NCBI GenBank assembly: GCA_964036275.1
Contig: OZ038435.1
Coordinates: 1,674,001-1,738,000 of the forward strand
Origin: Litoditis marina
Taxonomy: Eukaryota; Nematoda; Chromadorea; Rhabditida; Rhabditidae
DNA length: 64,000 nucleotides
Reading direction: 5' to 3'
Shown here piece by piece: positions 22,973-37,000 of the stretch. The notes under the pieces are model-generated. The model was given only the letters and a program-made list of their open reading frames with translations, was not told the origin of the DNA and did not search any database. Both the position numbers and the translations under genes were made by a program. Position 1 is the first letter of the stretch; every line of letters starts with the position of its first letter.

Positions 22973-24610
22973 ATTACCTCACACATGAAAAAAACTTGAG
23001 AAAGTAACAAAACGGTTGAATCAGTATTAAAGAACATAACGAGTTCTTTCTCGTCTTCCAAACAGTTATTGGAAGTTTGGAAATTGGCAAGTTTTAAAGT
23101 TTCTAAACAGTCGAGCACATTGCGCCATTTCCCACAGCCCAATTCCGAAACCCATCTTTATATTACCTCACACATGAAAAAACTTGAGAAAAGAATGGAA
23201 CGGTTAATACAGTATTAAAGAACATATAGAGTTCTTTCTCATCTTCCAAACAGTTTTTTGAAGTTTGGAAATTGGCAAGTTTTAGAGTTTCTAAACAGTC
23301 GAGCACATTGCGCCATTTCTCAAAGCCCAATTCCGTAACCCATCTTTATATTACCTCACACACGAAAAAACTTGAGAAAGGGATAAAACGGTTAATGCAG
23401 TATTAAAGAACATATCGAGTTCTTTCTCATCTTCCAAACAGTTTTTTGAGGTTTGGGAATTGGCAAGTTTTAAAGTTTTTAAACAGTCGAGCACATTGCG
23501 TCTTTTCTCAAAGCCCAATTCCGAAACCCATCTTTATATTACCTCACACATGAAGAAACTTGAGAAAGTAATAAAACGGTCGATGCAGTATTGAAGAACA
23601 TATCGAGTTCTTTCTCGTCTTCCAAACAGTTTTTGGAAGTTTGGAAATTGGCAAGTTTTAAAGTTTCTAAACAGTCGAGCACATTTCGCCATTTCTCAAA
23701 GCCCAATTCCGTAACCCATCTTTATATTACCTCACACGTGGAAAACACATTGCGCCTTTCTCAAAGCCCAATTCCGTAACCCATCTTTATATTACCTCAC
23801 ACATGGAAAAAACTTGAGAAAAGAATGAAACGGTTAATGCAGTATTAAAGAACATATAGAGTTCTTTCTCATCTTCCAAACAGTTTTTTGAAGTTTGGAA
23901 ATTGGCAAGTTTTAAAGTTTCTAAACAGTCGAGCACATTGCGCCATTTCTCAAAGCCCAATTCCGTAACCCATCTTTATATTACCTCACACACGAAAAAA
24001 CTTGAGAAAGGGATAAAACGGTTAATGCAGTATTAAAGAACATATCGAGTTCTTTCTCATCTTCCAAACAGTTTTTTGAAGTTTGGGAATTGGCAAGTTT
24101 TAAAGTTTTTAAACAGTCGAGCACATTGCGTCATTTCTCAAAGCCCAATTCCGAAACCCATCTTTATATTACCTCACACATGAAGAAACACGAGAAAGTA
24201 ATAAAACGGTCGATGCAGTATTGAAGAACATATCGAGTTCTTTCTCGTCTTCCAAACAGTTTTTTGAAGTTTGGAAATTGGCAAGTTTTAAAGTTTCTAA
24301 ACAGTCGAGCACATTTCGCCATTTCTCAAAGCCCAATTCCGTAACCCATCTTTATATTACCTCACACGTGGAAAACACATTGCGCCTTTCTCAAATCCCA
24401 ATTCCGTAACCCATCTTTATATTACCTCACACATGAAAAAAACTTGAGAAAGGAATAAAACGGTTAATGCGGTGTTGAAAAACATATCGAGTTCTTTCTC
24501 GTCTTCCAAACAGTTTTTTGAAGTTTGGAAATTGGCAAGTTTTAAAGTTTCTAAACAGTCGAGCACATTTCGCCATTTCTCAAAGCCCAATTCCGTAACC
24601 CATCTTTATA
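22973..24610. repeat. 188-bp satellite array, block 1
   Basis: Head-to-tail copies of a 188-bp unit containing CAAACAGTTTTTTGAAGTTTG, CTAAACAGTCGAGCACATT and CCCAATTCCGTAACCCATC. The leftmost units are the most diverged (TCAGTATTAAAGAACAT instead of GCGGTGTTGAAAAACAT), as expected at an array edge. A 65-bp shortened unit (GTGGAAAACACATTGCGCC...) is interspersed, making 254-bp composites. Confidence 0.95.
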
Positions 24611-27586
24611 GAATAGAATAGAATAGATTTATTCAACATGTGACTTTCCACATTTTGAAATGTGGCACTCCAATTGTTGGATAAAAGAAGGAAAAAAAAC
24701 ATAGATGGAAGAATGGTATCCCTGTTACGCGCTTGTAGTTATAGATGGATGCAATTTGCAGTGTAGTACGATTGAACGGTGATTGTACCTGTTTTTGTAG
24801 TGACGTAATTATTATGAAACACTTTCGGGATTATCTATTTATACTATTGTAGAGATGATTTTGTGACGTTAGGTTTCGTTGGGACTATATCAAAACCGGG
24901 ATTTAAATTGGAATTATCATGACAATATTATCAACAGACAGTTCTAAACACTTATGAGTCACGAATAAAAATGTGCAATTCCAATAATTAATAAGCGACT
25001 GCAGGAAACAAATTGTCGAGGATATGTGCAAGAACCCGTAACTGTCAAAGGGAAGGCTAGGCGTGGGTGACGAGAGTTGGCGAGGCTTCTCTTTGGACCG
25101 GGCAGCTGGAGCAGGCTGGAGGTGGACGGGTGGCATTGAAGTGACGAACGCAACTAACCGACCGGGTATAGCCTGGCTGCAGATTGGTGCAACCACCAAC
25201 CTCCCCCAATAAGTTACGAGCGCACGATGGTCGATGATCAGAAAGTCAGGATTTTCCAAATATGATGAAGAAGAGAGAGTACAGAGACACAATAAACTGA
25301 TACGATCACGAATACAAGCATTATGGCAAACTAAACACTCGTTCTTACTACTGTGAGTTACATGAACCACTCAATTTATGTGAAACTACGTCTAGTATTC
25401 CCAACCAAACCATCACCAAAATCTGTTGCTAGTACTATGAAGATAAAAAGGCTGATAGGACAATCGACCGTTCAATATAAGTACAACCTGGATATGATAC
25501 TGATAGGAGATGAAGAAAGTAATTTTGTGTAGTTTAGCGCTGTAGTCTACAAATGGTTGCGGCAATAGTTCGATAGTTTGGAGTGCCACAACTACTAATA
25601 CAATACATCATAATCACCATATCATATCTTTGATTCCTGGTGAGAATGGAGCATCATGGACCGTTCATGGGGGAGCGTACGACAGTAGAATGGCAGTAGA
25701 CCAACGCAAGTGATCAACAACTGATGTTGTTGCCAGAGGGGGCCAGAGAAATTCCATGAACTGTAATTGATCATTCTTGCCAAATTATTCAAAGGGTGAG
25801 GCTAGTTGAAGTAAATCAAGAATATTCTCTTTTCTGATAAGTTTGCGGAAGGCATCGGACGTACTAAGACAGGTTAAATGTGGTGGTAGTTTTGGGTACC
25901 ACTTAGCAACCCGAATAAAAAAAGCATTTTCATTGGTCATAGTACTGTACCTAGGGATATCAAATGAAAAACCATTGCGATTATACGTGTTGCCACGCTC
26001 ACCACAAGGACGGAACGAAAAATATTTACTCACCTCCATCTGTACCTCTTTTTTCAAAATTCTGTGAAGCAATACCAAATCTTGCTTAATACGTCGTTCA
26101 AACAGGGTTTCAAGACCAAGAAACTTGATCCTATCTCTGTAACTTACCCTACCGTCTGCCAATCTGCACCTACCGTACACAATTCTTGAAAAAATACGCT
26201 GAACCTTCTCTATATTACGTATATCACCTAGTTTATGAGGAGACCAGACAGATGAGCAGTAATCAAGGTATGGCAAAACGTAGCATTTGAAACATCTAAC
26301 AAACAAAATTGCATCATTTTGGTGCAATATTCTGAATATTGTGAACATTTTACCTAGTGCCTTCCTGATAACTATAGATAGATCAAACAAATTACGAGCA
26401 TTGGTCACCAAATGGACTCCAAGATCACGAGCTTTCTCTGTGGTTTCAATTACATCTCCATTCTCAAATGTATAGGAAATTGGATTCGGACAGGTACTCA
26501 TCATGAAACACTTAGAATGAGAAATCGTGAGTTGCCAGTCTAAGCAAAACTTCTCGAGACTTTTGAGGGCTACAATGAGATCATTTCTGCTATCGTTCTC
26601 AGATGTGTAAGTACATGACAATTTTATGTCATCAGCAAATGTATATAGCGGACACATGGTTTGGCAGGTGCAAGCTTTTGGGTAGGTCAGAAAGGTATAT
26701 TATGAAAAGAATCGGACCCAGTACAGATCCCTGTGGAACACCACTATTGGCAGTATAGAATGATGACAATTCCGATCCGAACGTAACAGCGAACTGTCTT
26801 TCAACCAAAAAAGAACGCATCCAGTTCAACCAAACACCTCTGAATCCTAAGCACTCCATTTTGAAGAGCAATTTTTCGTGTGAAACTTTATCAAAAGCTT
26901 TAGCCAAATCAGTGTAAATTGTGTCACACCATCCCTTATTTGCTTGAGCTTTGCTTCGTTCAAACATGAATTCCAAAAGTGGTATCTCACAATTTTTCTC
27001 AGCCACAAAACCATACTGAGATGGGGGAATCAACTTGAACCGGTTTATCCACTTTCTGATTCTCACGCACAGTAGTTTTTCCATTGCTTTTGAAGTACCA
27101 CAATTGATAGAAATGGGTCGATAGTGAGACACTAAAGTTGGAGATGCAATTTTAGGTACAGGCGTAATAATTGAGTATTTCCACATAGTAGGAACAGTAC
27201 CGTCCAATATTGACACATTATAAATGATTGACAATGGCTCAGAGAGCTCTCTAGCGCATTTTTGCAGAAAAAATTGTGGTATGTTGTCCAGACTTGTAGA
27301 ACATGAGTTATTCAATTTCTTCAAACATTGCTCAACTTCGTAAGGATAGAAAGTAGGTGTTGAAATACAACTTTGCAGCTTTTCAACTACTGGAGGAGCA
27401 TGCCCATTATCTTTTTCATAGACTGTTTCGAAATATTTGGCTACACCCTCTGCTTTACGTAAGTTGCCATATAAGTAGTTTCCACCCAAGTCAGATAGTG
27501 ACTTGTAAAGCGTTCTCGATGATGTACGTGATTTGATGTACGCATGCAAATTTTTGTTTAACATGTTACCAAATAATTTCTTCTCA
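24611..27586 (-). mobile_element. 5'-truncated non-LTR retrotransposon (LINE) inside the satellite
   Basis: The element interrupts the satellite and is flanked by a direct repeat CTTTATA (24604-24610 and 27587-27593), a likely target duplication. Its 3' end (24611) carries a GAATAGAATAGAATAGA repeat tail instead of poly(A). The open frame runs straight into the left-truncated 5' border, so the endonuclease region is missing. About 1.2 kb of 3' untranslated sequence follows the stop at 25785. Confidence 0.85.
25785..27586 (-). pseudogene. Reverse transcriptase of the non-LTR element (one frameshift, N-terminus missing)
   Basis: Two overlapping minus-strand frames, about 27586-26632 and 26657-25785, together encode a reverse transcriptase. 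Visible motifs in order: WKYSIITPVPK, HYRPISINCGTSKAMEKLL, DLAKAFDKVSHEKLL (block A), SGVPQGSVLGPILFIIY (block B), then after a one-base frameshift at about 26640 FADDIKLS (block C, catalytic FADD), followed by a thumb/connection region with LPYLDYCSSVWSP and VQRIFSRIVYGR. This layout fits the CR1/Jockey-like non-LTR group; the exact clade is not settled by eye. The first residues visible are EKKLFGN at the truncation point. The frameshift and truncation make it non-functional. Confidence 0.9.
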
Positions 27587-30500
27587 CTTTATATTACCTC
27601 ACACGTGGAAAACACATTGCGCCTTTCTCAAATCCCAATTCCGTAACCCATCTTTATATTACCTCACACATGAAAAAAACTTGAGAAAGGAATAAAACGG
27701 TTAATGCGGTGTTGAAAAACATATCGAGTTCTTTCTCGTCTTCCAAACAGTTTTTTGAAGTTTGGAAATTGGCAAGTTTTAAAGTTTCTAAACAGTCGAG
27801 CACATTTCGCCATTTCTCAAAGCCCAATTCCGTAACCCATCTTTATATTACCTCACACGTGGAAAACACATTGCGCCTTTCTCAAAGCCCAATTCCGTAA
27901 CCCATCTTTATATTACCTCACACATGAAAAAAACTTGAGAAAGGAATAAAACGGTTAATGCGGTGTTGAAAAACATATCGAGTTCTTTCTCGTCTTCCAA
28001 ACAGTTTTTTGAAGTTTGGAAATTGGCAAGTTTTAAAGTTTCTAAACAGTCGAGCACATTTCGCCATTTCTCAAAGCCCAATTCCGTAACCCATCTTCAT
28101 ATTACCTCACAGATGAAGAAACTTGAGAAAGGAATAAAACGGTTAATGCGGTGTTGAAAAACATATCGAGTTCTTTCTCGTCTTCCAAACAGTTTTTTGA
28201 AGTTTGTAAATTGGCAAGTTTTAAAGTTTCTAAACAGTCGAGCACATTGCGCCATTTCTCAAAGCCCAATTCCGTAACCCATCTTTATATTACCTCACAC
28301 ATGAAGAAACTTGAGAAAGGAATAAAACGGTTAATGCGGTGTTGAAAAACATATCGAGTTCTTTCTCGTCTTCCAAACAGTATTTGGAAGTTTGGAACTT
28401 GGCAAGTTTTAAAGTTTCTAAACAGTCGAGCACATTTCGCCATTTCTCAAAGCCCAATTCCGTAACCCATCTTTATATTACCTCACACATGAAGAAACTT
28501 GAGAAAGGAATAAAACGGTTAATGCGGTGTTGAAAAACATATCGAGTTCTTTCTCGTCTTCCAAACAGTTTTTGGAAGTTTGGAAATTGGCAAGTTTTAA
28601 AGTTTCTAAACAGTCGAGCACATTTCGCCATTTCTCAAAGCCCAATTCCGTAACCCATCTTTATATTACCTCACACGTGGAAAACACATTGCGCCTTTCT
28701 CAAAGCCCAATTCCGTAACCCATCTTTATATTACCTCACACATGAAAAAAACTTGAGAAAGGAATAAAACGGTTAATGCGGTGTTGAAAAACATATCGAG
28801 TTCTTTCTCGTCTTCCAAACAGTTTTTTGAAGTTTGGAAATTGGCAAGTTTTAAAGTTTCTAAACAGTCGAGCACATTTCGCCATTTCTCAAAGCCCAAT
28901 TCCATAACCCATCTTTATATTACCTCACACATGAAGAAACTTGAGAAAGGAATAAAACGGTTAATGCCTTGTTGAAAAACATATCGAGTTCTTTCTCGTC
29001 TTCCAAACAGTTTTTTGAAGTTTGGAAATTGGCAAGTTTTAAAGTTTCTAAACAGTCGAGCACATTGCGCCATTTCTCAAAGCCCAATTCCGTAACCCAT
29101 CTTTATATTACCTCACACATGAAGAAACTTGAGAAACAAATAAAACGGTTAATGCGGTGTTGAAAAACATATCGAGTTCTTTCTCGTCTTCCAAACAGTT
29201 TTTGGAAGTTTGGAAATTGGCAAGTTTTAAAGTTTCTAAACAGTCGAGCACATTTCGCCATTTCTCAAAGCCCAATTCCGTAACCCATCTTTATATTACC
29301 TCACACGTGGAAAACACATTGCGCCTTTCTCAAAGCCCAATTCCGTAACCCATCTTTATATTACCTCACACATGAAAAAACTTGAGAAAGAAATAAAACG
29401 GTTAATGCGGTGTTGAAAAACATATCGAGTTCTTTCTCGTCTTCCAAACAGTTTTTTGAAGTTTGGAAATTGGCAAGTTTTAAAGTTTCTTAACAGTCGA
29501 GCACATTTCGCCATTTCTCAAAGCCCAATTCCGTAACCCATCTTTATATTACCTCACACGTGGAAAACACATTGCGCCTTTCTCAAAGCCCAATTCCGTT
29601 ACCCATCTTTATATTACCTCACACATGAAGAAACTTGAGAAAGGAATAAAACGGTTAATGCGGTGTTGAAAAACATATCGAGTTCTTTCTCGTCTTCCAA
29701 ACAGTTTTTTGAAGTTTGGAAATTGGCAAGTTTTAAAGTTTCTTAACAGTCGAGCACATTTCGCCATTTCTCAAAGCCCAATTCCGTAACCCATCTTTAT
29801 ATTACCTCACACAGGGAAAACAGATTGCGCCTTTCTCAAAGCCCAATTCCGTAACCCATCTTTATATTACCTCACACATGAAGAAACTTGAGAAAGGAAT
29901 AAAACGGTTAATGCGGTGTTGAAAAACATATCGAGTTCTTTCTCGTCTTCCAAACAGTTTTTTGAAGTTTGGAAATTGGCAAGTTTTAAAGTTTCTAAAC
30001 AGTCGAGCACATTTCGCCATTTCTCAAAGCCCAATTCCGTAACCCATCTTTATATTACCTCACACATGAAAAAAACTTGAGAAAGGAATAAAACGGTTAA
30101 TGCGGTGTTGAAAAACATATCGAGTTCTTTCTCGTCTTCCAAACAGTTTTTTGAAGTTTGGAAATTGGCAAGTTTTAAAGTTTCTAAACAGTCGAGCACA
30201 TTTCGCCATTTCTCAAAGCCCAATTCCGTAACCCATCTTTATATTACCTCACACGTGGAAAACACATTGCGCCTTTCTCAAAGCCCAATTCCGTAACCCA
30301 TCTTTATATTACCTCACACATGAAGAAACTTGAGAAAGGAATAAAACGGTTAATGCGGTGTTGAAAAACATATCGAGTTCTTTCTCGTCTTCCAAACAGT
30401 TTTTTGAAGTTTGGAAATTGGCAAGTTTTAAAGTTTCTAAACAGTCGAGCACATTTCGCCATTTCTCAAAGCCCAATTCCGTAACCCATCTTTATATTAC

Positions 30501-33500
30501 CTCACACATGAAAAAAACTTGAGAAAGGAATAAAACGGTTAATGCGGTGTTGAAAAACATATCGAGTTCTTTCTCGTCTTCCAAACAGTTTTTTGAAGTT
30601 TGGAAATTGGCAAGTTTTAAAGTTTCTAAACAGTCGAGCACATTTCGCCATTTCTCAAAGCCCAATTCCGTAACCCATCTTTATATTACCTCACACGTGG
30701 AAAACACATTGCGCCTTTCTCAAAGCCCAATTCCGTAACCCATCTTTATATTACCTCACACATGAAGAAACTTGAGAAAGGAATAAAACGGTTAATGCGG
30801 TGTTGAAAAACATATCGAGTTCTTTCTCGTCTTCCAAACAGTTTTTTGAAGTTTGGAAATTGGCAAGTTTTAAAGTTTCTTAACAGTCGAGCACATTTCG
30901 CCATTTCTCAAAGCCCAATTCCGTAACCCATCTTTATATTACCTCACACGTGGAAAACACATTGCGCCTTTCTCAAAGCCCAATTCCGTAACCCATCTTT
31001 ATATTACCTCACACATGAAGAAACTTGAGAAAGAAATAAAACGGGTAATGCGGTGTTGAAAAACATATCGAGTTCTTTCTCGTCTTCCAAACAGTTTTTT
31101 GAAGTTTGGAAATTGGCAAGTTTTAAAGTTTCTAAACAGTCGAGCACATTGCGCCATTTCTCAAAGCCCAATTCCGTAACCCATCTTTATATTACCTCAC
31201 ACATGAAGAAACTTGAGAAAGGAATAAAACGGTTAATGCGGTGTTGAAAAACATATCGAGTTCTTTCTCGTCTTCCAAACAGTTTTTGGAAGTTTGGAAA
31301 TTGGCAAGTTTTAAAGTTTCTAAACAGTCGAGCACATTTCGCCATTTCTCAAAGCCCAATTCCGTAACCCATCTTTATATTACCTCACACGTGGAAAACA
31401 CATTGCGCCTTTCTCAAAGCCCAATTCCGTAACCCATCTTTATATTACCTCACACATGAAAAAAACTTGAGAAAGGAATAAAACGGTTAATGCGGTGTTG
31501 AAAAACATATCGAGTTCTTTCTCGTCTTCCAAACAGTTTTTTGAAGTTTGGAAATTGGCAAGTTTTAAAGTTTCTAAACAGTCGAGCACATTTCGCCATT
31601 TCTCAAAGCCCAATTCCGTAACCCATCTTTATATTACCTCACACATGAAGAAACTTGAGAAAGGAATAAAACGGTTAATGCCTTGTTGAAAAACATATCG
31701 AGTTCTTTCTCGTCTTCCAAACAGTTTTTTGAAGTTTGGAAATTGGCAAGTTTTAAAGTTTCTAAACAGTCGAGCACATTGCGCCATTTCTCAAAGCCCA
31801 ATTCCGTAACCCATCTTTATATTACCTCACACATGAAGAAACTTGAGAAACAAATAAAACGGTTAATGCGGTGTTGAAAAACATATCGAGTTCTTTCTCG
31901 TCTTCCAAACAGTTTTTGGAAGTTTGGAAATTGGCAAGTTTTAAAGTTTCTAAACAGTCGAGCACATTTCGCCATTTCTCAAAGCCCAATTCCGTAACCC
32001 ATCTTTATATTACCTCACACGTGGAAAACACATTGCGCCTTTCTCAAAGCCCAATTCCGTAACCCATCTTTATATTACCTCACACATGAAAAAAACTTGA
32101 GAAAGGAATAAAACGGTTAATGCGGTGTTGAAAAACATATCGAGTTCTTTCTCGTCTTCCAAACAGTTTTTTGAAGTTTGGAAATTGGCAAGTTTTAAAG
32201 TTTCTAAACAGTCGAGCACATTCCGCCATTTCTCAAAGCCCAATTCCGTAACCCATCTTTATATTACCTCACACGTGGAAAACACATTGCGCCTTTCTCA
32301 AAGCCCAATTCCGTAACCCATCTTTATATTACCTCACACATGAAGAAACTTGAGAAAGAAATAAAACGGGTAATGCGGTGTTGAAAAACATATCGAGTTC
32401 TTTCTCGTCTTCCAAACAGTTTTTTGAAGTTTGGAAATTGGCAAGTTTTAAAGTTCCTTAACAGTCGAGCACATTTCGCCATTTCTCAAAGCCCCATTCC
32501 GTAACCCATCTTTATATTACCTCACACGTGGAAAAAACATTGCGCCTTTCTCAAAGCCCAGTTCCGTAACCCATCTTTATATTACCTCACACCTGAAGAA
32601 ACTTGAGAAAGAAATAAAACGGGTAATGCGGTGTTGAAAAACATATCGAGTTCTTTCTCGTCTTCCAAACAGTTTTTTGAAGTTTGGAAATTGGCAAGTT
32701 TTAAAGTTTCTTAACAGTCGAGCACATTTCGCCATTTCTCAAAGCCCAATTCCGTAACCCATCTTTATATTACCTCACACGTGGAAAAAACATTGCGCCT
32801 TTCTCAAAGCCCAATTCCGTAACCCATCTTTATATTACCTCACACCTGAAGAAACTTGAGAAAGAAATAAAACGGGTAATGCGGTGTTGAAAAACATATC
32901 GAGTTCTTTCTCGTCTTCCAAACAGTTTTTTGAAGTTTGGAAATTGGCAAGTTTTAAAGTTTCTTAACAGTCGAGCACATTTCGCCATTTCTCAAAGCCC
33001 CATTCCGTAACCCATCTTTATTTTACCTCACACGTGGAAAAAACATTGCGCCTTTCTCAAAGCCCAATTCCGTAACCCATCTTTATATTACCTCACACAT
33101 GAAGAAACTTGAGAAAGAAATAAAACGGGCAATGCGGTGTTGAAAAACATATCGAGTTCTTTCTCGTCTTCCAAACAGTTTTTTGAAGTTTGGAAATTGG
33201 CAAGTTTTAAAGTTTCTTAACAGTCGAGCACATTTCGCCATTTCTCAAAGCCCAATTCCGTAACCCATCTTTATATTACCTCACACGTGGAAAAAACATT
33301 GCGCCTTTCTCAAAGCCCAATTCCGAAACCCATCTTTATATTACCTCACACATGAAGAAACTTGAGAAAGAAATAAAACGGTTAATGCGGTGTTGAAAAA
33401 CATATCGAGTTCTTTCTCGTCTTCCAAACAGTTTTTTGAAGTTTGGAAATTGGCAAGTTTTAAAGTTTCTAAACAGTCGAGCACATTTCGCCATTTCTCA

Positions 33501-34081
33501 AAGCCCAATTCCGTAACCCATCTTTATATTACCTCACACGTGGAAAAAACATTGCGCCTTTCTCAAAGCCCAATTCCGTAACCCATCTTTATATTACCTC
33601 ACACATGAAAAAACTTGAGAAAGAAATAAAACGGTTAATGCGGTGTTGAAAAACATATCGAGTTCTTTCTCGTCTTCCAAACAGTTTTTTGAAGTTTGGA
33701 AATTGGCAAGTTTTAAAGTTTCTAAACAGTCGAGCACATTTCGCCATTTCTCAGAGCCCAATTCCGTAACCCATCTTTATATTACCTCACACGTGGAAAA
33801 AACATTGCGCCTTTCTCAAAGCCCAATTCCGTAACCCATCTTTATATTACCTCACACATGAAAAAACTTGAGAAAGAAATAAAACGGTTAATGCGGTGTT
33901 GAAAAACATATCGAGTTCTTTCTCGTCTTCCAAACAGTTTTTTGAAGTTTGGAAATTGGCAAGTTTTAAAGTTTCTAAACAGTCGAGCACATTGCGCCAT
34001 TTCTCAAAGCCCAATTCCGTAACCCATCTTTATATTACCTCACACGTGGAAAAAACATTGCGCCTTTCTCAAAGCCCAATT
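27587..34081. repeat. 188-bp satellite array, block 2
   Basis: The longest uninterrupted block, about 6.5 kb of 188-bp units mixed with 188+65 = 254-bp composites. It has higher-order structure: the group 28527-29348, with variants TGCCTTGTTG and GAGAAACAAATAAAACGG, recurs at 31241-32062, an offset of 2714 bp. A 442-bp (188+254) period is visible at 30105/30547. From about 32380 rightward the 65-bp piece uses GTGGAAAAAACATT rather than GTGGAAAACACATT, so subfamilies are spatially ordered. Confidence 0.95.
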
Positions 34082-37000
34082 CTCTGAAAAACCCCTGCAA
34101 CTTAAAATACCGGACTCGTCAATTTTGTAACTTAAAATACCGGGCTCGCTCGATTTGTAACTAAAAATACCGGAGTCAGCCAGACGGCTTGGCGCACGCA
34201 GTATGCGCCAGCAGGAAAGATGGACGCAAATATCGACACCGTTGCGAATTTCTTCGAAATATTTCAAAGTGTTCAGACTTTTCTTTGTTTAAATTTGTTT
34301 TGTATCTGTATATAGTTTATTTAAATGATTGAAAATTTGTTTTGAACAGCCTAGAAGGTAGTTTCGTTGACCCCAATGTTCTAAAGTCTTGAATTCTGGT
34401 TTTTATTTCTGAAACGTGTTTTTGTCCGAAAATTTTCTATTCAAGTGTTATGTTAACTTTATGTCATTTTTATCAAACGTTTCCAGTTGTTCTAATATTC
34501 GCTGGGTGAAGTTCGCTTGGAAATATTCCCCTTGCTTATGTGTTATGCTCACCAGGCTGAGGAAAGTTTACATTTGCAGAAAATCTATTCCGACATATTT
34601 GAAGGTGAGTCAAATCATTTTCACTATCAAAAAATCATGTTCACACTCAGTTTCATGTTCGTTTTGACATTCTGAAAAAAGTTGGTTCATGTTTTTTTTC
34701 TGTATATTCTTATGGGTTGGTTCTGGGAGCAAAGTAAAGAGGCTTACCAATTAACTTGTTCACTTCATTTAAAGACGACTCTAACTCATAGTTCACAGGT
34801 TAGTATTATGGCTCAAACTTATAAAGTTCGACATGGTAATTTAATAACCAGTTCAGTTTGACCCCATCACTGTTTAGAGTGTTTAGGAACATACCAGTTT
34901 TCTAGTTAAGAACCAATATGACTTCAACTTGAATAATTTGTAATGTGGAGTTTTTTTCTTGAACAAAATGACATTCGTGTGACTGTTTTAAGCCCTTCCC
35001 CTTTTCCAGCCGTACTTTTTCTGGAAAACGGACCCCCTTTTCGCTTTTATCGAGAGATTTTTGTATTTTTAAAGCAAAATCATAAATCTTGTTCAAATTC
35101 AGTGGAAGAACGAGTTTAGTTTCGTAATAATGAGAACACCTCACAGGTTGTTATGTTATACAAGATGTTTTTCAGTCCGAAATATTCTGCTTATATTCTT
35201 TTCACTACGATGTGTATATTGTGAGTGGTTGGACATCGACGTTTTTGATTCAAGAAGTTCAGGTATGTTACTATAACTTTGAATCATGTGGTTACTAGTC
35301 ACGAACATTCGGTTCGAAGTTACTTTCTTCCGGTGAATTTCTTTGCGGACTCAATTAGCGAACAAGGTGGTTCGTGCCAGCTCGAATCCAGACTTTTTTT
35401 CTTTTCGCTTCCTTTGTTCTTCTTGAAAAACATTGAATGACGAAAAAGAGTTGTATATTAACTTGCTATTGTTGAGCTCTGGCACAGCCCTCATTAATTT
35501 CTTCAAAATTGAAGGGAAAAGCAGAAGAACGGGCTCCGTTTTCGGATAACTTCCAAATATTTCTCTGTTTTCGATAGAAGAACATCGATTTGTTGATTTG
35601 TTCATTAAATTTGACAACCACATGTATTTTAAAGGGCAAATTCTTTATTTAACCCGGTATTTCGTTAACCCTAGCAGTTAACCATTAACCGGGTTACCTG
35701 GTTAATCTTTTTGTTAACCACTTGGTAACCCAAAATTTCCCCCAAAACACGTTGTAAGAGGGTTACAAATGGGTTAACAAAAGGGTTAACCCGGTTAATG
35801 GTTAATGGTTAACTGAGTGGGTTAACGAAAAACCGGGTTTCTTGTGGAATTGGCCCTTTTAAAGAGTATTCCTCCGAACTTGGCAGTCGAACTCACTTGT
35901 GTGAGCTATTGAAAATGAAAAAAAGTAATTTACGTGAAAATAGTGATTTGGACTTTTACTATAAAAAAAACGGTTTTGGATTGAAGATTTTGTTTTGACA
36001 GATTACTACAATGAACTTTTCTTCAAAGTGATCGATTTTGATTAAAAAGGTTATGAATTTCAGGTAGATTGGATATAACCTTCGAATCGTAGACCTGTGG
36101 TGCATGATGCAACATGCAATTATACTTACTTTTTGGGCAGAATTTATTGGTTCGAGTCAGAAGAACGAAAACTGATTCAGGTTTGTTCCTCTCTTCTTTC
36201 CTTTCCGTTTTCTCGATTTGAAAGAGGTAGCAATCAAGTGGTTGTTGCGAATAACCTACAGTATAACTGTATATGTCTGCATCTGATAACTTGGGTTTTC
36301 GTCACAAGATATTGACGAGTTATTGGCAAACCCTGTAGTAAACACCAGCAAGGTGTACCCGCTTACCAAAAGTAACTCTTTCAATGATTGAAGATTCACA
36401 TACAACATACGTGTGTAACCGTGATTTTCTGCAAAATGGGCGAATTTTCATGACATTAGCGGAGAGCCAGCCCGTTTTTGGAATTTTTTTCTCTTTTCAC
36501 TGATGTACAACTGATAACTGCACGTTCTTATAGTTACAAATACGCAAAATCACATTGCAAACGTGGGATTTTTTTAAGCTAAAAATTTCTAGTTTCAGAA
36601 GAAAGGCGTCAAAATGGTCACGAAACTTTATGTACATTATTATTTTTCAGGGTGGACATAAAAGCGATCTCGACAACAACTCGCGGTATGGTATTGATGT
36701 CATCGTGTGTTCTACTAATTTCTGTGTTTTTTCCATCAATCGATTGCTTTTGCTTCGTTACATTTTCTCTCAGATGTAAATTCTTGAATATTCTCGATTT
36801 AAAAGAATATACTCTCTTTATTAACTGTTAACACCTTAAAATACTGTCATATAACAAAAACCATGTTCTCAACCGTTGCTACGGGAATGTTTTCTTTAGT
36901 TTGTATTGAATTTTAACGGGTTTTAAATTTTATTAACTGTTCTGCAATTGTTGTTCTCGTTCACTGACCGTGTTCTAGGTCTTCTTTCTTTCTTTCACTT

